NCBI GenBank assembly: GCA_002401295.1
Contig: NVSR01000124.1
Coordinates: forward strand, 1-14,854
Reading direction: 5' to 3'
From: SAR324 cluster bacterium
Lineage (GTDB): Bacteria; SAR324; XYD2-FULL-50-16
Length of the DNA stretch: 14,854 nt
Shown here piece by piece: positions 5,895 to 14,600 of the stretch. The notes under the pieces were generated by a model that saw only the letters and a list, made by a program, of their open reading frames with translations, was not told the DNA's origin and ran no database searches. A program made the position numbers and the translations under genes. Each line of letters opens with the position of its first letter. Position 1 is the stretch's first letter.

Positions 5895-6668
5895 ATGAAA
5901 ATCAATAAATCCCAGACTCTCCGAGAATGGTTACAGGAGCAACCCTTTACCTTAACCATGTCCTCTGGATTTTTCAGTTTTTTTGCTCATTGTGGAATGT
6001 TATCCGCTTTGGAGGATGAAGATCTATTACCTCAGAAGGTAACCGGCTCTAGTGCCGGTGCACTTGTTGGCAGCTGCTGGGCTGCTGGAATGGATACAGA
6101 GCGACTTCAAACAGAGCTATTTCGCTTGAGAAAAGAGGATTTCTGGGATCCCGCTTTTGGATGGGGATTGTTAAAAGGGGAGCGCTTCCGTGAGATTATC
6201 CGACAAATGAGCCCTGTAGAGAGGTTAGAGGATTGCACTCTCCCCGTTTATCTCTCGGCTTATGATGGTTTCAAAAAAACCACTCGTATTTTCAAAAAGG
6301 GAATTCTTTGTGATGTCTTGTATGCCTCCTGTGCGGTCCCATTTTTATTCCAACCGATTCGGATCGAAGGACGCCTTTATTGGGATGGTGGAATCAAAGA
6401 TCGCCCGGGTTTGGGAGGTATTCCAGTCGGTGAGCGAGTTTTTTATCACCATATTGCATCTCGTTCTCCCTGGCGTAAAAAGGATAGTGCAGCACTGAAA
6501 GTCCCCAAACGAGCAAATTTGGCCTCTCTGGTCATTCAAGACTTACCGCGGGTCAGTCCGAACCAAATGCAAATAGGTCCGTTAGCTTTCAAAAGAGCAC
6601 GTTCAGCAACTCAGTGGGCTCTGAATCAGCCTTTGCCCAATCAACTTTCGATTACCGTTGAAAGCTAG
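5895..6668 (+). CDS. Patatin-like phospholipase (small, RssA-like)
   Basis: A 257-residue member of the patatin family of Ser-Asp lipid acyl hydrolases. The nucleophile elbow is GSSAG (51-55, Ser53) and the catalytic Asp is in DGG (164-166). The Ser-containing helix follows (ALVGSCWAAGM). Both catalytic residues are present, so an active enzyme is expected. The oxyanion-hole segment, normally a run of glycines (GGGxRG), reads SSGFFSFFAHCG here (23-34), a relaxed version that many small bacterial members also show. There is no signal peptide and no membrane segment. The ribosome site is weak; the 11-bp gap from the cupin gene suggests translational coupling. Substrate, probably a phospholipid or acyl ester, is unknown. 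A neighbouring 19-bp imperfect palindrome at 6663-6681 overlaps its stop codon but lacks a U-tract. Confidence 0.85.
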   Translation: MKINKSQTLREWLQEQPFTLTMSSGFFSFFAHCGMLSALEDEDLLPQKVTGSSAGALVGSCWAAGMDTERLQTELFRLRKEDFWDPAFGWGLLKGERFREIIRQMSPVERLEDCTLPVYLSAYDGFKKTTRIFKKGILCDVLYASCAVPFLFQPIRIEGRLYWDGGIKDRPGLGGIPVGERVFYHHIASRSPWRKKDSAALKVPKRANLASLVIQDLPRVSPNQMQIGPLAFKRARSATQWALNQPLPNQLSITVES

Positions 6669-6694
6669 AATATTCTTAGCTAATGAGAGTTTAT

Positions 6695-7027
6695 TCAAAT
6701 CCGATCTGTCTTTGCGGCCATGATAAAGTCATTCTCATGCAGACCGCCTAACTTATGGGTATACCAAGTCACAGTAACCTTTCCCCATTGCGTGAGTAAA
6801 TCGGGATGATGCTTGGCCTCTTCCGCAATAGCGCCTACTCTATTAGTGAAGGCTAAGGCCTCTTTAAAATTCTTGAACTGGAATAACCGCTGCAATTTTA
6901 AAATTTGCTCGACCTCAATGATCTGCCAATCAGGAACTTGCTGCTGGTAGAGTTTTATCTCTTCTTCTGTTGCTTTAGATACATCACCACGACAGGGTTG
7001 GCAGACTTTTGATTCCAAAGCTTCCAT
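6695..7027 (-). CDS. phhB: Pterin-4a-carbinolamine dehydratase (PhhB/PCD)
   Basis: This enzyme dehydrates 4a-hydroxytetrahydrobiopterin so the pterin cofactor of aromatic amino acid hydroxylases can be recycled. The 110-residue length is normal. The family signature is complete: EEAKHHPDLLTQWGKVTV (69-86, active-site His73 and His74 with Pro75), THKLGGLHENDF (90-101, His91, Asp100), and the ending IMAAKTD. The N-terminal CQPC (9-12) matches the CxxC that PhhB proteins of Gammaproteobacteria carry, supporting that origin. The start is supported by GGAGAG a few bases upstream. It is alone on the minus strand, convergent with the patatin gene and divergent from srkA. No phenylalanine hydroxylase gene is in the window, so it may act elsewhere in pterin metabolism or serve a distant phhA. 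Confidence 0.95.
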   Translation of the reverse strand: MEALESKVCQPCRGDVSKATEEEIKLYQQQVPDWQIIEVEQILKLQRLFQFKNFKEALAFTNRVGAIAEEAKHHPDLLTQWGKVTVTWYTHKLGGLHENDFIMAAKTDRI

Positions 7028-7054
7028 TTTCTCTCCGCTTTATATGTTCTAGAT

Positions 7055-7106
7055 GTAGACTGGCGCTACCGTATTGAAAGGCCGCCACGTAGGGCGGCGC
7101 TACCGT
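7055..7106. repeat. Two 18-bp repeats in the phhB/srkA divergent spacer
   Basis: GTAGACTGGCGCTACCGT (7055-7072) and GTAGGGCGGCGCTACCGT (7089-7106) match at 15 of 18 positions and are spaced 34 bp apart. Each has GTAG facing CTAC as a short internal inverted repeat. The spacer itself (7028-7273, 246 bp) holds no gene. The repeats could be fragments of a dispersed intergenic element or a paired regulator site; sequence from elsewhere in the genome would be needed to tell. Confidence 0.6.
7081..7098. repeat. GC-rich hairpin within the repeat pair
   Basis: GCCGCC (7081-7086) and GGCGGC (7093-7098) form a perfect 6-bp stem with a 6-nt loop, partly inside the second 18-bp repeat. No T-run follows on either strand, so it is not a clear intrinsic terminator. 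It fits a REP-like palindromic unit better. Confidence 0.45.
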
Positions 7107-7273
7107 GAAGATAAGGAACTTGCTGATTGTCTCATAAAATCTGATCTATCGGAAACAGAAGGAGAAAACTTTGGGGGGAGACTATACCGAATGCTCCGCA
7201 AACAATAGAATCGTCGAAACTTAGGAATTCAACCTTAAATACTGATAAAAAATTTTCTCCAGGAAGGGGCACT

Positions 7274-8263
7274 TTGAACAGATTGCGTGATTACGAAAAC
7301 CTGACACCTGAATTGGTTATCCAAGCAGTCGAAGATGCCATCGGCAAAAGAATGACAGGGTTGATTTCTCCTCTCCCCAGTTATATCAACCGAGTTTACG
7401 AATTACAGGCCATGGATGAAACCAGGCTGATCGCAAAGTTTTATCGCCCCGGTCGCTGGACCTTGGAGATGATTCAGGAGGAGCACGATTTCATCCAGGA
7501 TTGTGCCGATGATGAAATTCCAGCCATCGCTCCCTTGCAGGTAGGCAACGGCAAAACTCTACATCAGGCAGGAGATTATTATTTTACAGTTTTCCCTAAA
7601 AAACAGGGACGACTGTTTGAAATCAATAATGATGAGGACTGGATCCGAATTGGTGCTTTGATTGGGCGTATTCATGTAGCGGGTAGTCGCCAGGATGCTT
7701 CCACCAGGATTCGTCTGGATCCGGCACTCTCCACCAAAGCAGATCTGAAAGAATTGCTCGAAAGTGGATTGATTTCTCGCAATTACGAATCTACATTCAA
7801 TCAACTGGGACAAGAAATCTTAGATTCCATCATTGAACCATTTCAAAATACTGAATTTATTCGCATTCATGGTGATTGCCACCGAGCTAATATCCTGGAT
7901 CGCATGGATGAAGGACTCATAATCATTGACTTTGATGACATGGTGGTGGGCCCCCCCGTACAGGACTTATGGTTACTACTCCCCGATCGAGTGGAGCATT
8001 GCCGCAAGGAAACCAACCTGTTTCTGGAAGGTTATGAACAGTTCAAGGAGTTTGATGACAGCACTCTGAGTCTGGTGGAACCTTTGAGAATCATGAGGAA
8101 TATCTACTACTTGGCTTGGTGCGGAAGACAAGTGGAAGACTTGCAATTCCGCAAGCATTTCCCTGACTGGGGCTGTGATGAATTCTGGCGCAAGGAAGTC
8201 TGCGACCTGCAACAGCAATTAGAAGTGATCCGGAAACAGCCATCATTGAGTGGAAACTGTTAA
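7274..8263 (+). CDS. srkA: SrkA/YihE stress-response protein kinase
   Basis: A Ser/Thr kinase-like protein of the choline-kinase/APH fold; the E. coli member counters stress-induced death and is linked to the Cpx response. The 329 residues match the family length of about 328. An ATP-site lysine is likely Lys55 in AKFYRPGRW. The catalytic loop is IHGDCHRANIL (198-208, Asp201, Asn206) and the metal-binding segment is IIIDFDD (216-222), followed by the family signature VGPPVQDLWLLLPD (225-238). Translation probably starts at TTG 7274: AGGAAGGGG lies just upstream at 7261-7269, and the resulting N terminus fits the family. It is divergent from phhB across a repeat-bearing spacer. A Rieske-type gene follows closely, suggesting a two-gene unit. 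Confidence 0.93.
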   Translation: MNRLRDYENLTPELVIQAVEDAIGKRMTGLISPLPSYINRVYELQAMDETRLIAKFYRPGRWTLEMIQEEHDFIQDCADDEIPAIAPLQVGNGKTLHQAGDYYFTVFPKKQGRLFEINNDEDWIRIGALIGRIHVAGSRQDASTRIRLDPALSTKADLKELLESGLISRNYESTFNQLGQEILDSIIEPFQNTEFIRIHGDCHRANILDRMDEGLIIIDFDDMVVGPPVQDLWLLLPDRVEHCRKETNLFLEGYEQFKEFDDSTLSLVEPLRIMRNIYYLAWCGRQVEDLQFRKHFPDWGCDEFWRKEVCDLQQQLEVIRKQPSLSGNC

Positions 8264-8307
8264 TGTGCCATACTCTCTTTAATTTAATATTTTTTAAAGA
8301 GGGTAGC

Positions 8308-8619
8308 ATGAGTTTTCACAAATTAGCTAATAAATCAGTCTTGCATGATGGCTATTGTCAAGCCTTCACCATCAAGGAACTTCCTCTACTATTGATCCAA
8401 CAAGCTGGGATAGTTTATTTGATTGCGAATCAGTGCGGGCATTTTGGGGTACCTTTGGAAGATGCAGCCATTGATGCTATTTCAATTACCTGCTCCAATC
8501 ACCTCATATCCTTCAGTCTAAAAACCGGAGAGATCCTCAATCGTCCTTACGAAAATTGCGATCCGGTGACCACCTATCAAATCATCTTCAAGGGCGAAGA
8601 TGTAGGAATTGATGTATAA
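8308..8619 (+). CDS. Rieske-type [2Fe-2S] ferredoxin
   Basis: A 103-residue single-domain Rieske protein. The cluster ligands follow the pattern CxH-16-CxxH: Cys43 and His45 in QCGHFGVPLED, Cys62 and His65 in ITCSNHLISF, followed by the usual LKTGEI. It would act as a small soluble electron carrier or as a ferredoxin component for an oxygenase; no oxygenase is nearby. I place the start at ATG 8308, preceded by GAGGG with a 4-nt gap. An earlier in-frame ATG at 8263 overlaps the srkA stop (TAATG) and would add 15 residues not typical of the family; coupling through it cannot be excluded. The gene lies 44 bp after srkA. Pairing a kinase-like stress protein with an oxidation-sensitive cluster protein is suggestive, nothing more. 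Confidence 0.85.
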   Translation: MSFHKLANKSVLHDGYCQAFTIKELPLLLIQQAGIVYLIANQCGHFGVPLEDAAIDAISITCSNHLISFSLKTGEILNRPYENCDPVTTYQIIFKGEDVGIDV

Positions 8620-8633
8620 CCGATATTCGATAT

Positions 8634-9074
8634 TCAATTACTATCACAAGCCCGACAAACCCCACCTAAGAGCACCTGCACACTATTGATGCGAGAAAAC
8701 TCCGGTGATTCTACCTTCACCGGTTCCATGACAATGCTTTTCGAGGGCAAACATAACATTTTCTGACAGTGCTCACAAAAGAAGTGTACATGATGAGGAT
8801 GATTTTTGCTCTCTCTCATGCAATAGCGATCCGTACGATCCGGTGAAGAGAGGCGATTTAAGAGCCCCTTTTCCACCAAAAGATCCAGAATACGATACAT
8901 CGTCACACGATTGATTGCCCGCTGCTCCTTGCGACTCAGCGCCAACTCCAGGATCTCCTGTGAGGAGAGGGGCATTTCACTACCGGTAACCAGATCCAGC
9001 ACCAGACGGCGATTCAGATTGGGTTTGATGCCCGCGAACTGTAACAAATCAGAAGTATTACAGGACTGACACAT
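8634..9074 (-). CDS. zur: Zur, Fur-family zinc uptake repressor
   Basis: A zinc-responsive DNA-binding repressor of 146 residues. The winged-helix N domain (about 15-85) includes RAINRVTMYRILDLLVEKGL. The dimerisation domain has a metal cluster NHPHHVHFFCEHC (91-103) with histidines 92, 94, 95 and 97 and the structural-zinc pair Cys100/Cys103, matched by CRAC (Cys140/Cys143). An extra CxxC at the very N terminus (MCQSC, residues 2 and 5) is not standard in enteric Zur. The start has AGGAGG 5 nt upstream, inside znuB; the two genes overlap by 17 bp, so translation is coupled. Because it sits at the end of znuACB, zinc is the likely metal, though Fur or PerR subtypes cannot be excluded from the protein alone. 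If the upstream palindromes are its operators, it regulates itself. Confidence 0.9.
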   Translation of the reverse strand: MCQSCNTSDLLQFAGIKPNLNRRLVLDLVTGSEMPLSSQEILELALSRKEQRAINRVTMYRILDLLVEKGLLNRLSSPDRTDRYCMRESKNHPHHVHFFCEHCQKMLCLPSKSIVMEPVKVESPEFSRINSVQVLLGGVCRACDSN

Positions 9075-9885
9075 TTTTTCCTCCTCTCCTCATTATTTGC
9101 ATTAAAAAACTGATGCCGTAACCAGCCACAGCCACCGCAATAATTGACGCTCCCGCTGAAATATCCAGGGAGTAGGATAACCAGAGGCCACCAATCGCAA
9201 AGATGACGCTCAACCCAGTAGCTCCCAGCATCATACGCCCCATAGACTTAGCATAGGGTTCCACAATTAAAGGTGGAATCGTTAAGAGCGCAATAATCAT
9301 GATCAAACCAACGACCCGGATCAGCAAAACAACTGATAAAGAGATCATCAATAAAAGCAGTAGATAAAGCCAATCAACGGGAACACCACGGACTCTGGAA
9401 AATTCCTCATCATAGGAAAAGGAAACAAACTCTCTGTAGTAAAAGAGCATGATAAAGGTGACAAAAATGTCCATGCCCAAAATATAGTAAAGTTCTTCCA
9501 CCGGAATAGCTAAGATACTACCAAATAAGTAGCTCATCAAATCAGGATGATACCCCGGCGTCAGATCCGTCAGGATGATGCCCAGCGCCATACCCCCAGC
9601 CCATAAGACACCAATAATCGAGTCAGCTCGATGTTTTCGGTGGCGAATCACCCAAGCCATAATCACTGTCGCTACCATAGAAAATCCCATGGTGGTCCAT
9701 AAAATAGGCCAGCCCAAATAAAAAGCCAGACCAATACCTCCATAAGCGGCATGAGCTGTGCCCGCAGAGATGAACACAATGCGATTGACTACCACCAGCA
9801 CGCCGATAATTCCACAGAGGACTGCTGATAACACACCGGCGATCATAGCATGCTGGAAAAATTCAAATTCAAGGGCTTCCAACAT
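9058..9885 (-). CDS. znuB: ZnuB, zinc ABC transporter permease
   Basis: The membrane permease of a metal ABC importer (ABC-3 family), which forms the zinc channel in the inner membrane. The 275 residues contain about seven or eight hydrophobic helices, beginning MIAGVLSAVLCGIIGVLVVV. Family features include ISAGTAHAAYGGIG (39-52, where most relatives have ISHALSHAALPGIA-like text) and a late segment LLTIPPLIVEPYA. ATG 9885 is chosen because AAGGA lies 8 nt upstream and the znuC stop is one base before it; a longer in-frame version starting at 9933 would run back into znuC and adds an unlikely extension. The 3' end overlaps zur by 17 bp. Confidence 0.93.
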   Translation of the reverse strand: MLEALEFEFFQHAMIAGVLSAVLCGIIGVLVVVNRIVFISAGTAHAAYGGIGLAFYLGWPILWTTMGFSMVATVIMAWVIRHRKHRADSIIGVLWAGGMALGIILTDLTPGYHPDLMSYLFGSILAIPVEELYYILGMDIFVTFIMLFYYREFVSFSYDEEFSRVRGVPVDWLYLLLLLMISLSVVLLIRVVGLIMIIALLTIPPLIVEPYAKSMGRMMLGATGLSVIFAIGGLWLSYSLDISAGASIIAVAVAGYGISFLMQIMRRGGKNVSVL

Positions 9886-9886
9886 G

Positions 9887-10666
9887 TTAGTGATCCTTAT
9901 GGTGAGGTGAAAGAACACGGTGAGGTACACCATGAGCGACTAATTCCACAGGACAGTTTCCCGTACTAGTGCAACCGTAAGTCATGATTAGCATCTCCTC
10001 TGTAATCTGAGGGGCATTGTGATAATGCAGCGTTTGATTAACACAAGCTACTGACTTGACACCCGAGGGAATAATACTCAAGTCATGGCTGACCATGATA
10101 ATGGTTACGCTTTGATTCAACTTCTCCAAAAGTTCATAAAAAGCGCTCTTGGCCGCTGCATCGATACTGGCAGTAGGTTCATCCAAAACCAATAATTCAG
10201 GGTCCGTCATCAAAGCTCTGGCGATCAGGACCCGTTGTCGTTGACCTCCAGAAAGGTCACCGATGCGACGATCTCTGAAGTCCACCAAACCAACTGAATC
10301 AAGCATTTCACAAGCATGTGCCCGATCTTGCTTGCGGGTAAACCAGTATTGTCCCCCATTGCGCAGGCGCCCCATGACCACCACATCCTGTACGGAAATG
10401 GGGAAATGGGGATTTACATTGGTATGCTGGGGCAAGTAACCCACCCGTTTGAGTTGGCTTTTCTTATCCTGATCAAAGAGAAAGACTTGGCCCTTTGTTG
10501 GCTTGAGCAATCCTACCAATAATTTAAGGAAAGTCGATTTGCCACCCCCATTAGGTCCCAATACGATCAAATAATCGCCTTGCTCAACCCGTAAGTTGAT
10601 ATCCTTTAAAACAGTCCTCTCTCTATTATAAGAAAAGCCTATATTTCTAAATTCCAGAACACTCAT
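9887..10666 (-). CDS. znuC: ZnuC, zinc ABC transporter ATPase
   Basis: The cytoplasmic ATPase that drives the ZnuB permease. All ABC motifs are present in 259 residues: Walker A GPNGGGKST (37-45), Q-loop Gln80, signature LSGGQRQRV (138-146), Walker B LLVLDEPTAS (158-167) and the switch His194 (MVSHD). The C-terminal 30 residues are unusual: YGCTSTGNCPVELVAHGVPHRVL and then SPHHKDH carry two Cys and five His that could bind metal. The start has AGAGGT about 6 nt upstream. It follows znuA by 24 bp and precedes znuB by one base. Manganese specificity (MntB/SitB) is possible for the family, but the neighbouring zur and the His-rich ZnuA favour zinc. Confidence 0.94.
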   Translation of the reverse strand: MSVLEFRNIGFSYNRERTVLKDINLRVEQGDYLIVLGPNGGGKSTFLKLLVGLLKPTKGQVFLFDQDKKSQLKRVGYLPQHTNVNPHFPISVQDVVVMGRLRNGGQYWFTRKQDRAHACEMLDSVGLVDFRDRRIGDLSGGQRQRVLIARALMTDPELLVLDEPTASIDAAAKSAFYELLEKLNQSVTIIMVSHDLSIIPSGVKSVACVNQTLHYHNAPQITEEMLIMTYGCTSTGNCPVELVAHGVPHRVLSPHHKDH

Positions 10667-10690
10667 TTGGAAACCTCTGTGTTGAGCAAA

Positions 10691-11551
10691 TTATTGGATG
10701 GCATTAGCCAACTTACGAGCTGTTTCCCGGAGATTAGTTTCCCAGTTTCCCGCCAAAGGGTCCAAAGTATAAACTTTACCCTGGATAGCTTTGGCCACAG
10801 TTTGTGCGCTGCGCTTGGAGAATTGAGGTTGTACAAACAATGCTTTGATCCCCTTTTTTTTCAAATCCAGAATGATATTTTTCAATTGCCCGGGTTTGGG
10901 GCTTTTGCCTTCCACTTCAATGGCAACTTGTTTCAAACCAAAACAGTTCGCGAAATAGCCCCAACTCGGATGAAACACGGCAAAGGTTGGATTCTTTGCT
11001 TTGCCTCTAAATTGTTGCTTGATATCCAAGTATAACTGATCCAACTCTTTTTGAAATTGCTGGTAATTTGCCTGATAGTTTTCCTGATTGGCTGGATCTG
11101 CCGTCCTCAGGGCTTCATAGATATGTAAAGCTTGGATTTTAACCAGAAGAGGGGAAAGCCAGATGTGTGGATCTACGGAATGTTCTTCTTCATCCTCATG
11201 GCCATGTCCTTCCATTTCCAATTTTGGAATTCCTTCATCTACGGAGATCACTCGCATCTTTGGATTTGCAGATAAGAATCGGGGCACCCAGATTTCATCA
11301 AATTCAGTACCCATGGAGAAGTACAATTTTGATCGACTGATGGAAACCATCTGGCGAGGGCTGGGTTCATAAGTATGAGGATCAGCTCCGAGACGAACCA
11401 TCACATTGACCACCACATGGCGTCCTCCTATTTTTTTAACAAAATATTCCTGTGGAGCAATGCTGACGGAGACTTGTAACTTAGCGGCCCAAAGAGAATT
11501 GAGAGGCAGTAATAGTAAAAGAAAAGGTAATAATAGTTTTTGGATTTTCAT
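10691..11551 (-). CDS. znuA: ZnuA, periplasmic zinc-binding protein
   Basis: The solute-binding protein (cluster A-I) that captures zinc in the periplasm and delivers it to ZnuB. The 286 residues start with a signal peptide (KK-less, MKIQK then a 15-residue leucine core), probably cleaved near residue 23 after LWAA; there is no lipobox Cys. Zinc ligands are probably His59 (GADPHTYEPSP), His129 (DPHIWLSP), His194 (VFHPSWGYF) and Asp264 (TLDPLAG). Between the first two is a short His/acid-rich loop, EGHGHEDEEEHS (114-125), a hallmark of zinc-type ZnuA. ATG 11551 is preferred over a TTG one codon earlier; no strong ribosome site precedes either. It is the first gene of znuA-znuC-znuB-zur, and the upstream 136 bp carry two palindromes. 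Confidence 0.94.
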   Translation of the reverse strand: MKIQKLLLPFLLLLLPLNSLWAAKLQVSVSIAPQEYFVKKIGGRHVVVNVMVRLGADPHTYEPSPRQMVSISRSKLYFSMGTEFDEIWVPRFLSANPKMRVISVDEGIPKLEMEGHGHEDEEEHSVDPHIWLSPLLVKIQALHIYEALRTADPANQENYQANYQQFQKELDQLYLDIKQQFRGKAKNPTFAVFHPSWGYFANCFGLKQVAIEVEGKSPKPGQLKNIILDLKKKGIKALFVQPQFSKRSAQTVAKAIQGKVYTLDPLAGNWETNLRETARKLANAIQ

Positions 11552-11583
11552 CAAATAGGAAATCGAAAGAGAAATTTTATAAA

Positions 11584-11600
11584 ATGCAAATGAGTTGCAT
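11584..11600. promoter_or_regulatory. Candidate Zur operator, promoter-downstream copy
   Basis: ATGCAAATGAGTTGCAT is an interrupted palindrome (ATGCAA facing TTGCAT). It matches the second copy 72 bp away at 16 of 19 positions when aligned with flanking bases. It lies 33 bp upstream of the znuA start and downstream of the candidate promoter, where binding would block transcription. Assignment to Zur rests on location next to znu/zur only. Confidence 0.6.
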
Positions 11601-11620
11601 TAACTCGAATTGATTGCCGA

Positions 11621-11648
11621 CTATTATCCTCTTCCACTTGCTTGTCAA
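11621..11648 (-). promoter_or_regulatory. Candidate znuA promoter
   Basis: On the minus strand a perfect TTGACA lies at 11648-11643. Two possible -10 hexamers follow: TAATAG at 11626-11621 with a 16-bp spacer, or GATAAT at 11628-11623 with a short 14-bp spacer. Neither is ideal, but the element sits between the two palindromes, as expected for a regulated promoter of the znu operon. Confidence 0.45.
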
Positions 11649-11655
11649 GATGTTC

Positions 11656-11674
11656 TTGCAACTAAGTTGCATTA
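11656..11674. promoter_or_regulatory. Candidate Zur operator, promoter-upstream copy
   Basis: TGCAACTAAGTTGCA (11657-11671) is a perfect 7+1+7 palindrome within TTGCAACTAAGTTGCATTA. It is the stronger of the two sites and ends 8 bp from the candidate -35 of znuA. It lies 17 bp downstream of the TPR-CHAT stop codon. Palindromes of this size and symmetry are typical of Fur-family operators. Confidence 0.65.
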
Positions 11675-11690
11675 TGGCGGAAAGGGCCCC

Positions 11691-14600
11691 CTAACTACCA
11701 ACACCATTAAGAATGAAGGGTCCCCAAAAGAAAGGATCCGGATAAACCCATTCGCCATCTTCTTTTTCCATCATCAAGTCTAACTTGGCTTGGCGTAAGG
11801 CCTCCAGTTTGGATAAACCGTCACCCAGATATTGATAGAAATAGATCATCATCTTCGAGGTGGACTCATCGGCAACGGTCCAGAGGGAGACCACCACGGA
11901 AGGGGTGCCCGCAAAAAGAAAGGCACGAGTTAAGCCCACCATGCCTTCTCCCTTGACTACCTTACCCAAGCCGGTTTCACAGGCCGATAAGACCACTAAA
12001 TCAGAGTTGAGCTTCAAGTCAAAGATTTCTGATGATTGTAAGAAACCATCTTCAGGCTGATCCGCTTCAATCAAGTTCATCATCACACCCGAGTATTCCG
12101 GGTTTCGCTCATCTAAAATACCATGTGTCGCAAAATGGATATAACGGTATTTAGATAGATTCTCTTTGACCTGAGATTCCTTGGCATTTGCTCTAAGAAA
12201 GATGTCATTGGAATCCTCAAAAATTTTTGAAATCTGTCTTAACTCCGAAATAGTACCAACCAAGCGATCCATTTCATAAAACCCCAGTTCCTGAAAGGTC
12301 GGATTGTAAGTAAAATTAGGTTGCTGTTCATCAGTTGGTGTAAACTGCGGATCTCCAAATCCACCAAATTGAATGCGTTTCGCTAACTCTTCAGGGTCCC
12401 TTTGTGCCAATTGAGATCGAATCGTGCCCAAGACGGAAGCCGAGGGGGAATAATAAATGGAGTATCGATGTAACAAATACTCCCGTCCCTGAGGAAATTT
12501 CTGATTATCAACTCCATGCATGGCTGTCAGGATAGTTTCGAAGGGGAGATAGAATAAAACCCCATCAGGAAAAAAAATCAGTTCTTTAGTAGAATCCGCC
12601 GTTTTTTGCAGTAAAGGTTGTAAAAGCCCTCGATAAATTTGCAACCCCGTCACCAAATGAGTTTGTGTCATATCAATGATCACCTCATCATCCTCTTCAT
12701 CTGGAAAAAGCAGGGGGTTGATCAAAGTATCCCGATATTTTCGCACCCAATGATCGAGATCCTGAGCAGGAGGCAATGCCACCATATTCATTTCTCCTTG
12801 GCTAATGACCCAACCAAAAGAGCGATTTTCTCCTACAAAAAAACTCAAAGCCACCCGGTCTGCCTCAAGCAGTTCTTTTTGTACCCTGGCAATATCAAAA
12901 ATCTTAGGATATTTCAGACTGGCAAAGGAGGGAAAGCGACGTTCGATTTCCTCAGTAAGTTGCTTAAACTGTAACTGATAATCCACTCGCTTCAATTGCC
13001 ACGATGTGATTTGCTCTCGATTTTGTCGAGCCGTCGGCTTTTTGAGTTCTACAAAAATCAACTGACTGAGTTCATGAATCCGATTTTTCAACTCCTTTTC
13101 CTGCTGCTGTAATTCCAGTGGCAACTGCAGTGAGGCTTTTGCCGCTTGCTCCTGCAAGCGATCCAAAAAAGAGCGAGCCCGGGAAGTCTCAGAGAAATAA
13201 AAAGCCAGCTCATGATATTTCTCCCGATCTTTCAGGCGACCTAAATCATAAAGCACTCCAATAATCTGCTGATAGAGATCCAAGTTGCTCTGCATCAGCA
13301 GTTGCTGGGACTGTTCTCCTTTAATATTCACCCGCTGCTGTTCGATCAACTCAATGGCCAAAGCAAAGGTGCCATAAGCAGCCTCCAAATAAGTGAAGTC
13401 CGGATCGTTCGTCTTTTCCCCGTAAGCCAACTCCAATAAAAAACTTCCTTTATTCAATAAAAACCCCGTCATCAAGTCAGGAGCCAGTATAGATTTTTGG
13501 CTGGGATTACTATGATTACGGTCTTTAGGTTCAGGATCCAATGAAAGCTTCCAAACTGCCTGCTGTACCAAATCCAAAGCTTGGGGGAAATCCTTGTTTT
13601 GGTAGGCAATAAAAGCAAGGTTATTGTAGCTCCGCGCCATATCCAAACCAAGATTTAGCTCCTCTTGAAAAGCCAGGGCCTGCTCAAAAGCTTCTTTCGC
13701 TTTCTGCCGGAGCTTCTGTTGAGAATACAGAATTCCCAGGTTGTTCCAGGCAATCGCGGCTTCATTCTTGAGCTTGAACTTCTCTGCCAACTGACGAGAA
13801 CGTTGGAAGAAATCCAATGCTTCCGGGAAACGTTTCTCCGCCATATAAACGGAACCGATATTATTGAAGGTGAGCGCCAAAGGTGAATCAAAACCTAGCT
13901 TTTGTTGCAGTTTGGCCGTCTCCAACAGGTAGTTTCGAGCCTTATCCAACTGATTGGTCAGCTTGAATAAACCACCCAAGTTGTTATTAATTTCAGCATC
14001 TAAAGTAAAATTGCCCTGGATTCGATTGAGCTTCAGGGCTTTCAGCAGAATACTCTGAGCTTGTTCAAAGTCCTTCATTTTTAAAAAGATGATAGCTCGG
14101 GCATTCAATACCTCCGGAATTTGGCGAGGCTGATTCTGGAACTCCTGTTCCGCCTGTTGTGAGTAATCCAGGGCCTGTTCATAACGACCTCGTTCGGAAG
14201 CTAAAAAAGCCAGACTGTTATAAACCTCTCCTTTGCCCGGTAACTCCCGGTCCTCTAAAACCTGATTCAGTCCAACCGCCGCCTCATCAAAGCGTCCTGT
14301 TTTCATCAGCAGGTTTGCCCCTGCCATCAAGGCACGCATGCGCCCCATTCCATTCTGAAGCGCCGCAAAAGAACCGGCCGCTGATTCAAAAGAGCGAATC
14401 GCCTCCTGAAAACGAGAGAGGTTTAATTGCACAAGGCCCAACAAATAATGAAACTCCGCTTCCTGGGTGGAGTTGGGTGGCAACTGTTTTTCCAGTTTCA
14501 TTAAAGTGCCGAGAGCCTGAGTAAAACGACTGAGTTTCAAATCAATCTTGGCTTGATTGAGTTTGGCTTTTAATAACAAGTTCGGCTTTCCATCCCCTTT

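Noticed and set aside
6663..6681. Palindrome AGCTAGAATATTCTTAGCT at the patatin stop as a terminator
   Set aside because: It is imperfect by one base, AT-rich, and not followed by a T-run.
7947..7958. Run of seven C in srkA as a possible frameshift
   Set aside because: It reads GGC CCC CCC in frame and falls inside the conserved VGPPVQDLW motif.
8263..8310. Longer Rieske protein from ATG 8263
   Set aside because: The added 15 residues are not family-like and ATG 8308 has a GAGGG site; coupling remains possible and is noted.
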